Shown here: positions 1 to 8,900 of the stretch, piece after piece
Position numbering within the stretch: the first letter of the stretch is position 1
Layout of the letters: each line of letters begins with the position of its first letter
Origin: Bacteroidota bacterium
GTDB lineage: Bacteria > Bacteroidota > Bacteroidia > 2-12-FULL-35-15
Direction: 5' to 3'
Length of the DNA: 64,000 nt
Assembly (NCBI GenBank): GCA_025963775.1
Contig: JAOQAD010000037.1
Span: 65,638 to 129,637, forward strand
Made by a program: the position numbers and the translations under genes
The notes under the pieces: model-generated
The model's input: only the letters and a program-made list of their open reading frames with translations
Databases searched by the model: none
What the model was told of the DNA's origin: nothing

Positions 1-40
1 TGAGCCAGCTGACGTACTAAAAATTATGAATTTCAGAGAT

Positions 41-72
41 GGAGAAATGGAGAATTAACTCTCCATTTCTCC
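41..72. terminator. Perfect 12-bp hairpin upstream of argS
   Basis: A 12-nt arm GGAGAAATGGAG at 41-52 is exactly reverse-complementary to 61-72, with an 8-nt loop. There is no clear T-run after it, so it may be a terminator or processing hairpin of the preceding gene (outside the window) or a small palindromic repeat. It ends 25 nt before the argS start codon and would lie in the argS leader if transcription came from upstream. Confidence 0.5.
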
Positions 73-97
73 AATTCAATAAATCACCAATTCGTAT

Positions 98-2017
98 ATG
101 ACCCTTGAACATACACTTTCTCAAAAAACCATAGAAGCGCTTCAATCACTCTATGGTGCAAGCATTGAGAAAGTTTCTTTTGAAAAGACCAACCCCGATT
201 TTGAAGGAGACCTCACACTGGTGGTCTTCCCTTTCCTGAAAGTTTCGAAAAAAAAGCCGGAAGATACAGCCACCGAGATCGGGAATTACCTGGAAAACAA
301 CCTTGCCGAGATCGCATCCTTTAATGTGGTAAAAGGTTTCCTGAATATTGTGATCGCGGATTCCTTCTGGCTGAACTATTTCAAATCCATCAACGGCAGG
401 AGCTTCATCAAACCTGCACCGGAAAATGCACCGGTGGTGATGGTGGAGTATTCATCGCCCAATACCAATAAGCCTTTGCATCTCGGGCATGTCCGGAATA
501 ACCTGTTAGGCTTTTCCGTTTCCGAGATCCTGAAAGCGGCCGGCAACAAAGTGATCAAGACGAACATTGTGAACGACCGCGGAATTCACATCTGTAAAAG
601 CATGCTGGCCTGGCAACTCTTCGGAAATGGTGAAACACCTGCTTCCAGCGGCATGAAAGGCGATCACCTCGTTGGAAAATATTATGTTGAATTTGACAAA
701 CAAAATAATATTGAAGCATTAAATCTTTTACACACAACAAACAGAAACAAAGTAAATAATTTAAGTATAGAAGATTCTGTTAAACTGGTCCAATTTGAGT
801 TGGGAGATGAAAAGATAAACAATATGATGGTTAATTATCATCTATCTAAGTCGACCCCTGAAGAAAATAAAGCACTGCTTGAATTTTTCAAAAACAAAAC
901 TCCATTAATGCAGAATGCGCAGGACATGCTCCGCAAATGGGAAGCGGGCGACAAAGACGTCCGTGCACTGTGGGAAACCATGAACGGATGGGTGTACGAT
1001 GGATTTGCACTGAGCTATAAGATGCTCGGGGTGGATTTCGATAAGATCTATTATGAAAGCAATACATACATCCTCGGGAAGAACATCATCGAAGACGGGC
1101 TCGCAAAAGGAGTGCTGAAACGCAGGCCGGATAATTCAGTATACGCCGACCTTACCGCCGAGGGGCTGGATGAAAAAACTTTGCTGCGCTCCGATGGCAC
1201 TTCCGTGTACATGACGCAGGACCTTGGTACAGCGCTGGAACGGGCGAAGGAAGTCAATTTCGACAAGCATATTTACACGGTGGGCAACGAGCAGGATTAC
1301 CATTTCAAGGTTCTGTTCCTCATCCTCAAAAAGCTTGGCTACAAATGGGCGGATGAATTGTATCACCTCTCTTATGGAATGGTGGAATTACCGGATGGCA
1401 AAATGAAATCACGCGAGGGCACTGTTGTGGATGCCGATGAGCTGATGGATGAAATGATCGCCACGGCAAAGAAAACTGCGGAAGAGCTTGGAAAAGCGCA
1501 GGACCTGGATGAAGCAGATAAAGAGCATTTGTATAAAACAGTCGGACTCGGCGCATTGAAATACTTTATGCTCAAGGTGGACCCGAAAAAGAAAATGCTT
1601 TTTAATCCCTCCGAGTCGATTGATTTTAATGGCAACACAGCACCTTTTATCCAGTTCAATTATGTAAGGATCTGTGCCCTTCTGCGCAAAGCAAAAGAAG
1701 GGCTGTTGAATTTTGAAGATGTGGATGTGTTCACACACAACATTCACCTGCTGCCGAAAGAAAAAGAGCTGCTGGTGAAGCTGCATGGTTTTGATGCTGT
1801 CCTGAAACAGGCTGCTGCAGAGCTGAACCCTTCGCTGATCGCCAATTATGTTTACGATCTCGCAAAGGAATACAGCCAGTATTATCACGAAACAAACATC
1901 CTGAAAGAATCGGAAAAGGACCTGATCATGTTCCGCCTGCAATTATCCAACACCATCGGGATTGCAATAAAATCCGGGATGGGATTGCTGGGGATTGAAG
2001 TTCCGGAAAGGATGTAA
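98..2017 (+). CDS. argS: Arginine--tRNA ligase with an extra internal insertion
   Basis: Class I aminoacyl-tRNA synthetase that charges tRNA-Arg with arginine in the cytoplasm. The HIGH-type motif is HLGHVRNN (about residues 127-134). The KMSKS-like loop appears as GKMKSREGT (about 435-443). The C-terminal DALR anticodon-binding domain has the expected FIQFNYVRICALLRKA-type start. The protein is 639 aa, against my expectation of roughly 590-600 aa for Bacteroidota ArgS. The excess lies between VEFDK (residue 201) and TPLMQ (268). There a 66-residue stretch replaces what is normally about 15-20 residues, and its DNA is about 28% G+C (hand count, 691-900) against 53% just downstream. The reading frame and all catalytic motifs are intact, so the enzyme is probably functional. 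The ATG at 98 is the first in frame after the upstream hairpin. Confidence 0.96.
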   Translation: MTLEHTLSQKTIEALQSLYGASIEKVSFEKTNPDFEGDLTLVVFPFLKVSKKKPEDTATEIGNYLENNLAEIASFNVVKGFLNIVIADSFWLNYFKSINGRSFIKPAPENAPVVMVEYSSPNTNKPLHLGHVRNNLLGFSVSEILKAAGNKVIKTNIVNDRGIHICKSMLAWQLFGNGETPASSGMKGDHLVGKYYVEFDKQNNIEALNLLHTTNRNKVNNLSIEDSVKLVQFELGDEKINNMMVNYHLSKSTPEENKALLEFFKNKTPLMQNAQDMLRKWEAGDKDVRALWETMNGWVYDGFALSYKMLGVDFDKIYYESNTYILGKNIIEDGLAKGVLKRRPDNSVYADLTAEGLDEKTLLRSDGTSVYMTQDLGTALERAKEVNFDKHIYTVGNEQDYHFKVLFLILKKLGYKWADELYHLSYGMVELPDGKMKSREGTVVDADELMDEMIATAKKTAEELGKAQDLDEADKEHLYKTVGLGALKYFMLKVDPKKKMLFNPSESIDFNGNTAPFIQFNYVRICALLRKAKEGLLNFEDVDVFTHNIHLLPKEKELLVKLHGFDAVLKQAAAELNPSLIANYVYDLAKEYSQYYHETNILKESEKDLIMFRLQLSNTIGIAIKSGMGLLGIEVPERM

Positions 2018-2067
2018 GGCTTAGGAATTTTATATAGAAAATGTTGGTTTAAAACGACAATGACTGT

Positions 2068-2147
2068 GTCACTTCGTTGCGAAGCGTATCGAGAAGTAGA
2101 CCAGTTCTCGATACTTTCGCCAGAAAAGGCGAAAACTCGAACTGACA
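2068..2147. repeat. Dispersed intergenic repeat, family R1 (copy 1)
   Basis: The 2018-2385 gap contains no gene; it holds this element, an R2 element and a terminator. R1 begins GTCACTTCGTTGCGAAGCG and ends ACTCGAACTGACA. It contains nested palindromes: TTCGTTGCGAA, a CGAGAA/TTCTCG stem and a TTTCGC/GCGAAA stem. A near-identical copy lies at 27630-27708, and a shortened inverted copy at 20973-21020. No ORF or transposase is present, so it resembles a REP-like non-autonomous repeat. Confidence 0.8.
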
Positions 2148-2183
2148 TAAATTAACCAACTATTAATTATTCCTAATTTAGTT

Positions 2184-2287
2184 GTCATTCCGGGCCTGAC
2201 CCGGAATCTCGCTACGATCAAAAGGCATGTGGAATCCTGCCAGCCGTAACATTCCGGAGAGATGCCGTGTCGGAGCACGGCATGACG
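2184..2287. repeat. Dispersed palindromic repeat, family R2 (copy 1)
   Basis: This element starts GTCATTCCGGGCCTGACC and ends with the inverse form GCATGAC. Each end is a hairpin (CCGGG...CCCGG; GCCGTG...CACGGC) separated by about 50 variable bases. Related elements are at 24998-25028, 32109-32212, 32394-32486, 46055-46082 and 61612-61714. The stem bases vary between copies but stay complementary (CCGGGcctgaCCCGG, CCGTGccacgaCACGG), which suggests the folded form matters. Confidence 0.8.
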
Positions 2288-2333
2288 GATAACAGGAAGA
2301 TAAACCAACAATTTTCTAAAACAATTCGTTCAT

Positions 2334-2370
2334 AAAAAAAGGTGTTGAATAATTCAACACCTTTTTCTTT
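2334..2370. terminator. Bidirectional Rho-independent terminator between argS and the convergent surface-protein gene
   Basis: The stem GGTGTTGA (2341-2348) pairs with TCAACACC (2354-2361) around a 5-nt loop. A seven-A run lies on the left and a T-rich run (CTTTTTCTTTTT) on the right. It can stop transcription both from argS and from the minus-strand gene that ends at 2386. Confidence 0.85.
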
Positions 2371-2385
2371 TTACGCTTTATCTTT

Positions 2386-5300
2386 TTAATTGCTCAGCAA
2401 CTGGATATATCCCTGCTGGTTGATCTCAGCATCGCCCAGCGTTTTTGCCGTGATGATGTAATAATATGTTCCGTCAGGCGATCCGTTACCGTTCCAGCCC
2501 TGCTCTATGCCATCCCACTCGGCAACTTTAATACCCCAGCGGTTGTAGATCGCGCAATGGAATGAGCTCATGCCATCGCTGGTTATTCTCCATACATCAT
2601 TGTTGCCATCCCCGTTCGGGGTGAAGATATTCGGTACAACCAATACAGGATCGTAAATGTTGACACACTCAGTTGTAGTATCCTTGCAGCCTGCAGAGCT
2701 CACAACAACAAGAGTTGCACAATAATACCCCGGATGTCCGTAGTAATGGATCGGCGACCATGCAATGTTTGAATTGTTGAAGCCTGTCGAATCACCGAAG
2801 TTCCAGTGCGGGCTTGTTCCCGGAGTTGAAAGGTTCACGAAGCCGATACCTGTTCCCAATGGAACCGGGCTCGATGGCGTAATAGTGAAATTCGCAACAG
2901 GGATCGGGTTAACCGTGATCATGTTCGAATCGATCGTTGTTCCAACACAACCGAAGATATCCGTGCAGGTGATGCCAACGGTGTACACCGCGGATGAATC
3001 GTAGCAATGCAGCGGTGATGAAATGTTTGTGGTATCGCCATCACCGAAATCGTAATGTACGTTGCTGCAGGTCGGGCTTGCACCTTCGCTGAACTGAACG
3101 CATACCGGAACACATCCGCTGTTGATATCCGAAGTGATGCTCGGCACAGGTAATGCTCTTACAATAATGTTCTGCGTTGCAGTATCGCCGCAGACACCGG
3201 CCACACCGTATGTTACCGTGTATGTACCCGGGCCGACTGAAGGATCAAATGTTCCGGCAGTAGAATTGGTGATCCCTGTTCCAGACCAAACTCCGCCTGC
3301 TGTTACGCCTGTAAGGTTGAAAGCTGGTGCACCGTCGCAAACAGGGCTTACCGCTGTAATCGTAGCATCGGCAGCATTCATAACCGTTACATTTACAGTA
3401 TCCGTGTTTCCACAGGCACCTGAAATTGTATAGGTCACCGTTTGTGTTCCAACAGCGCCGGGAGTAAATACACCATTGATGGAATCAGTGATGCCTGTTC
3501 CGCTCCAGATCCCGCCCGGATGCGCTGAAGTAAGCGTGATAGGGCTTGCACCGAAGCAGATATCCAGTGGTTGTACGATCGTTACATCGAACAGGTTGGT
3601 CACTACAACAGTCATCGTATCCTGATTTGCACAGGAACCGAAGATCGTATACGTGATCACATGCGAGCCAAGGCCTGCAATGGAAGGATCAAATACACCT
3701 CCGCTGCTGCTGGTGATCCCTGTTCCTGTCCATGTTCCTCCTCCTGTAACGGCGCTGAACACTACGGGCGAACCGCTTACACAGATCGTAGGCGGCTGTG
3801 TAATGGTTGCATCAGAGAATGTGGTAACCTGGATGAGCACAGTATCCAATGTGCTGCAGGTACCTGAAGTAGAATAAGTAATAATGTGAGTTCCTAATCC
3901 CGCAAGTCCCGGGTTAAAGGTTCCACCCGATGCGCTGGTGATCCCCGGCCCTGACCATGTTCCGCCGGTACTGTCGGCTGTTAAGGTAACAGGTGGATTG
4001 CTCAGGCAGAATGGGCCTGCCGGTGTAATTGTTACATCAGGTGTTGGCAACACGGTAATGTTCACGGTATCTGCGCCTCCGCAGCTTCCCGGGATGGTGT
4101 AGATAACCTGTTGTGTTCCTACAGCAGAAGGTGTGAATGTTCCGGCAACAGAATCAGTGATCCCTGTTCCTGTCCATACTCCTCCCGGGTGCGCCGAGAC
4201 AAGATTGAACGATGGTGTTCCCTGGCACAGAGGCGCGGGAGGTGTTATCGTCGGGTCAAAAAGATTCGTCACCTCCACGGTTACTGTATCAACGCTTGCG
4301 CAAACGCCCGACATTGAATACGTGATCACATGGGTTCCAAGTCCGGCAACTGCAGGGTCAAATGTTCCGGCCGCTCCGCTGGTGATCCCCGTTCCGCTCC
4401 AGGTACCTCCGCTTGTAACAGAAGTAAGCGTGGTAGGTGAGCCGCTGATACAAATGCTTGGCGGCTGGTTGATGGTAGCATCATACGTACTGTCGATAGT
4501 GACCATTACCGTATCGCTGGTATTGCACAGTCCCGGTGTAGTATACGTGATCAGTACAGAACCTATGCCTGCAACCGCAGGGTCGAATGCGCCCGTTGTG
4601 GAATTGGTGATCCCTGTTCCAGACCATGTTCCGCCGGTACTATCCGCGGTAAGCGTGATCGGCGAGCTGCTGATACACAAGGGTGGTACCGCCGCAATGA
4701 CAGGATTAGCGCCACCGCTCGGGGTCACCTGCACTACCACAGACATGGTTACAGGTGAAAGGCAGGCTGTTAAAGGCGTACCGCTGGCAGTATATGTTGT
4801 TGTTGCAGAAGGGTTGGCAGTAACACTGGTTCCTGTTGTTGGCGACAAGCCTGTTGTCGGTGACCAGGTCCAGGTATAATCGCCTACATTGGATCCGTTC
4901 ACGGAAATAGTAACAGGGCTTCCGCAGGTCCTTACCGTATCGGATACGGAAGAGCATGTTGCAGCAGGAGCACCCGCAGCACCCGGGTAAGAGAAGTATA
5001 ATAAGTTGTTGATCGCGTTGGTTGCAGAAGCGTTATCGAGGATCACCACAAATTTGATGGTTTCGGTGGCGCCCGGAGCAAGGTTCTGAATGCGGTATGC
5101 AAGAGCGATGGCCTCATCCACAAAAACAGTGGAGCCTACGGTTTGTGTAAAGCCGGATCCGTTCCAGAGGTCGGAACCATCACGGTTTGTAAATCCGCCG
5201 TAGCTTGCCCTCCAGTTTGCACCGATAGCGGCAAGCCCGAGGTAAGAGTTCCAGGGTGAAGTTTGAGTAGCGCTTACATGTGCAAGGTTACAGCCTGTGC

Positions 5301-5940
5301 CGGGCTCGCTCACAATGGTATTCTGCGTGGTATAATCCCCGCTTAATGTCTGGTTGTTATCCGGATCCAGGTTCCTGTAATAATACATGTCAGGAATGGT
5401 TGCCGAAGTATTGTTCGTGATCGATACAGTAGTTGTATAGAACAGGTCATTTTCCTGCAGGAAATAATTGATCTTGAAATGGAGGTCGGTGCCTGAAGTT
5501 GCATCGCCTTCCCAGTCTGCCGAATAGCAGCTGAAAGTATGTGACCAGTTGGTGATCGATCCGTTGATCTGCTGCAAGCTTGCACAGTTGTTTCCGCCGG
5601 AAGCCCCGCCGGAAGTGCCGATCTCGAAGCCCCAACCGTTCTCAGGAGAACCCGGTGTAAAAAAATCACCGTCAAAGGTAGCCCATGCATTTACCTGTGG
5701 ATTGGCGACAAATCCGAAATAATTTGTCCCCGAGCGGTAATGCATCCCGGAAGGTGGCGGCGATACTGTAACGTCGCATCCTTCGAACCCGCCGGCGCCG
5801 GCAATACCTATCTCAACGCTTGTTGCCTTGATGTATGCATTGGCCCCGACCATTTGTGCTTTCAGTGAAGCCGAATACAGTACAACAAGCATTAGCGTTG
5901 CACAGCCGCTGATTAATCCCCTGAGTTTTCCGTGTTTCAT
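2386..5940 (-). CDS. T9SS type B sorted surface protein with seven ~75-aa Ig/HYR-like repeats and PKD domains
   Basis: Predicted secreted adhesin-like protein of 1184 aa. I place the start at 5940 because MKHGKLRGLISGC... gives a clean signal peptide ending SLKA|Q; a longer in-frame start at 6015 would overlap the upstream gene. An N-terminal module of about 380 aa is followed by seven tandem repeats of 73-75 aa (about residues 412-932). Each repeat has the core GGTWSGTGIT...GTFDP and a paired-Cys pattern. Two PKD-like modules (YDFGDGDTT, HWNFGDST) come next. The type B sorting domain starts NIFTPNGDGNNDVW and ends GYIQLLSN. It lies 25 bp downstream of a larger paralog with the same repeat type, PKD pair and tail, so the two probably form an operon and arose by duplication. 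The likely role is cell-surface attachment or matrix formation; the ligand is unknown. Confidence 0.85.
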   Translation of the reverse strand: MKHGKLRGLISGCATLMLVVLYSASLKAQMVGANAYIKATSVEIGIAGAGGFEGCDVTVSPPPSGMHYRSGTNYFGFVANPQVNAWATFDGDFFTPGSPENGWGFEIGTSGGASGGNNCASLQQINGSITNWSHTFSCYSADWEGDATSGTDLHFKINYFLQENDLFYTTTVSITNNTSATIPDMYYYRNLDPDNNQTLSGDYTTQNTIVSEPGTGCNLAHVSATQTSPWNSYLGLAAIGANWRASYGGFTNRDGSDLWNGSGFTQTVGSTVFVDEAIALAYRIQNLAPGATETIKFVVILDNASATNAINNLLYFSYPGAAGAPAATCSSVSDTVRTCGSPVTISVNGSNVGDYTWTWSPTTGLSPTTGTSVTANPSATTTYTASGTPLTACLSPVTMSVVVQVTPSGGANPVIAAVPPLCISSSPITLTADSTGGTWSGTGITNSTTGAFDPAVAGIGSVLITYTTPGLCNTSDTVMVTIDSTYDATINQPPSICISGSPTTLTSVTSGGTWSGTGITSGAAGTFDPAVAGLGTHVITYSMSGVCASVDTVTVEVTNLFDPTITPPAPLCQGTPSFNLVSAHPGGVWTGTGITDSVAGTFTPSAVGTQQVIYTIPGSCGGADTVNITVLPTPDVTITPAGPFCLSNPPVTLTADSTGGTWSGPGITSASGGTFNPGLAGLGTHIITYSTSGTCSTLDTVLIQVTTFSDATITQPPTICVSGSPVVFSAVTGGGTWTGTGITSSSGGVFDPSIAGLGSHVITYTIFGSCANQDTMTVVVTNLFDVTIVQPLDICFGASPITLTSAHPGGIWSGTGITDSINGVFTPGAVGTQTVTYTISGACGNTDTVNVTVMNAADATITAVSPVCDGAPAFNLTGVTAGGVWSGTGITNSTAGTFDPSVGPGTYTVTYGVAGVCGDTATQNIIVRALPVPSITSDINSGCVPVCVQFSEGASPTCSNVHYDFGDGDTTNISSPLHCYDSSAVYTVGITCTDIFGCVGTTIDSNMITVNPIPVANFTITPSSPVPLGTGIGFVNLSTPGTSPHWNFGDSTGFNNSNIAWSPIHYYGHPGYYCATLVVVSSAGCKDTTTECVNIYDPVLVVPNIFTPNGDGNNDVWRITSDGMSSFHCAIYNRWGIKVAEWDGIEQGWNGNGSPDGTYYYIITAKTLGDAEINQQGYIQLLSN
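3145..4705 (-). repeat. Seven tandem ~75-aa coding repeats in the 1184-aa surface protein
   Basis: Seven consecutive units of about 220-225 bp each encode a beta-sandwich-like module with a conserved start (ATITQPPxIC), middle (GGTWSGTGIT) and end (VITYTxSGxCxxxDTVxVxV). The units are clearly diverged from each other. The same unit type occurs six times in the neighbouring 2385-aa protein. Confidence 0.85.
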
Positions 5941-5965
5941 GTTTTTTGTGTTGTTTTTATTATAA

Positions 5966-8900
5966 TTATTTACTGAGTAGTTGAACAAAGCCTTGCTTCT
6001 CGATCGTTTTGTCATTCAATCCTTTTATATCAAGGATAAAATAATACACGCCATCCGAAGCTATATTTCCGCTGGTGGTCCTTCCATCCCATCCTGCATT
6101 CACTGAAGAAAGCTCCGCTATTTTAAGTCCCCACCTGTCATAAATTGTGCAAGTTAATTCTTTCACCCCAGTTGAGGAAATAAAGAATACATCATTATTT
6201 CCATCCCCGTTCGGAGTGAAGATATTCGGGATGTTCACCGTAGCATCATTTGCCACCACAATGCACTCTGAAGCCGTATCTGCACAACCGCTTGTATTGG
6301 CAGACACCAGCGTTACGCAGTAGGTGCCTTCATTTGCATAGGTGTGGATGTCGCTCGACAGGAACGATGTGTTGCTCGCCGAGGCAGGATCACCGAAATC
6401 CCATGCCTGGCTGCCGCCGGATGTGGAAATATCGGTAAAGGTGATCGCAGTGTTTGCCGGAACAACCCCGGAAGGTGAAACCGACATGGCTGCAACGGGT
6501 ACCGGCGATACACTGATGGCAGCAGGAACCGTTGTGGTTCCCACGCAGCCATTCGCATCGGTGCAGGTAATGGAATATCCGTAGGTTCCTGCAGCAGTAT
6601 AGCAGTGCGTAGGATTGGATGATCCGGATGTAGCCCCGTCGCCGAAATCATAACTTAGGGAAGAGCAGGTGGTACTTACCGATTCTGTGAACTGGACGCA
6701 TACAGGGGCGCATCCGCTTGTAATATCAGGTGTTGCAACAGGCGATGGCAAAGCATTCACGGTTATGCTCTGTGTGGCTGTATCGCCGCAGGCGCCGGAA
6801 ATTCCGTAGCTGATCACAAATGTTCCCGCGCCGGAAACAGCAGGGTCAAATGTTCCTGCAGCAGCGTTGGTGATGCCGGTTCCTGACCAGGTTCCACCTG
6901 CCGTTGCAGCTGTGAGGTTGAATGCGGCAGTGCCTGCGCAAACAGGTGTAACGCTGTTGATCGTGGCGTTGAGCGGCGCCGTTACTGTAACGTGCACCGT
7001 ATCGGTGTTTCCGCAGCTTCCGCTGATCGTATAGGTAATTGTAAAGGTGCCTGTACCCGCTGTTGAAGGTGTGAATGTTCCGTTCACAGCATCAGTGATG
7101 CCTGTGCCTGACCAGGTCCCGCCGCCGGTTGCAGCAGACAAATTGAATGGAGCTGCTCCTATGCAGACAGGTGTCGCGTTTGCGATTGTTGCATCCAGCA
7201 ATGAAGTTACGTTCACGGTCACGGTATCTGTTGCAGCGCATGATCCGCTGATGGTATAGGTGATCACATGTCCGCCCACACCTGCTGTAGCAGGGTCAAA
7301 CGTGCCGTTCGCAGCATCTGTTATTCCCGTTCCCGTCCATGCACCGCCTCCTGTAGCCGCAGTTAAATTGAAGGCTGTAGCGCCCACGCACACATTGGTG
7401 ACAGGTGTAATGCTTGCATTGGCAGCTGTATTCACGGTAACGATCACTGTATCGTTTGCAGCACAGCTTCCGCTGATGGTATACGTGACCGTATAGGTTC
7501 CGGCTCCTGCAACTGAAGGATCAAATGTTCCTGCCAGTGAATCGGTGATTCCTGTTCCTGACCATGTACCGCCTGCAGTTGCTGCAGTTAAATTGAATGG
7601 AGATGCGCCCTGGCAAGCTGCCGCAGGCTGGGTGATGGTTGCATTTGAATTTGAAGTCACCGTAACAAGCGCAGTATCTGAATTACCGCAGCTTCCGCTG
7701 ATCGTATAGGTAACAGTGAATGTTCCGATACCTGCCACTGAAGGATCGAATGTTCCGCTTGCACCGTTGGTAACACCTGTTCCGCTCCATGTTCCGCCGC
7801 CTGTCGCAGCTGAAAGATTGAAGGAAGAAGCAGCCACGCAGGTGGATGGTGCAGTTGTAATTGTTGCATCCAGCAGGGAGCTTACATTCACAGTCACGGT
7901 ATCCGTTGCGCCGCATGATCCGCTCAATGTATAAGTGATCACATGAGCCCCGATACCTGCAGTGGCAGGATCAAATGTTCCGTTCACACCGTCAGTGATG
8001 CCTGTGCCGGTCCATGCACCTCCGCCTGTTGCAGCGCTGAGGTTAAATGAAGCTGCACTGACACAGATCGTGGAGGGCTGTGTGATGGTCGCATCGGGTG
8101 GTACAGTGATCGTAATGGTAGTTGAATCCGTATTTCCGCAGCTGCCGCCTACTGTATTGATCACAGTGTACGTGCCTGCCGTACTTGCAGAAAGGTCAAC
8201 AAGGCCGGTGGAGGCATTGATGCTTAATCCTGCTGTGGAGCTGAATGTGCCTGCGGTTCCGCCTGCAGCCAACACAGGAGAAGGATCCGTCCCGTTCTGG
8301 CAATAAGGTGTTCCCGTATAGCTGAACGATGCAATTGCAGGAGCTGTGATCGTGATCGAAGAGCTTGCTGTTGCAGATGCGCATCCGCCCGAAGCGGGGA
8401 TCGTGTTGGTAACAGTGTATGTTCCCGGCGTGCTGGCAGAAAGGTCAACTTCCCCCGTTCCTGAACTTACAAATACCAATCCGGCTGTCGAAGTGAAGGT
8501 TCCTGCCGTTCCACCGCCGCTGAATGCCGGCAACGGATCAGTTCCCGATTGGCAATAAGGTGTTCCGGTATAGCTGAAGGTTGCTGCAGGAGCATTGGTA
8601 ATGGTGATATTGATCGTACTTGAAGAAGGACAAGGGCCGGCGGTGGTATACGTTACAGAATACGTATTCAATGCACTTGAGATCAGCGTGATCGTTCCTG
8701 TGCTGGCATTAATTGTGATCCCTGCAGGAGAAGCGCTGAATGTTCCTCCCGGCGTGCCTGTAATTGTTGGCGTAGGGTCAGTGCCCGAAACGCAGAACGT
8801 GGAAGAAGGATAATTGAATGCCGCGCTCTGAACCGGTGTGATCGTTATGGATGAAGTTGCCGTAACTGCAGGACAGCCGCCCGATGCAGCAAGGGTATTG

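Noticed and set aside
1409-1942. Minus-strand ORF of 177 aa opposite argS
   Set aside because: Shadow of a strongly conserved essential gene; no promoter or ribosome-binding site.
4133-4879. Plus-strand ORF of 248 aa opposite the 1184-aa surface protein
   Set aside because: Antisense shadow of the tandem repeats, rich in Val/Pro with period ~75 aa; no start signal.
5941-6015. Longer N-terminus for the 1184-aa surface protein (start at 6015)
   Set aside because: It would overlap the upstream gene and place 25 charged residues before the signal peptide; the ATG at 5940 fits better.
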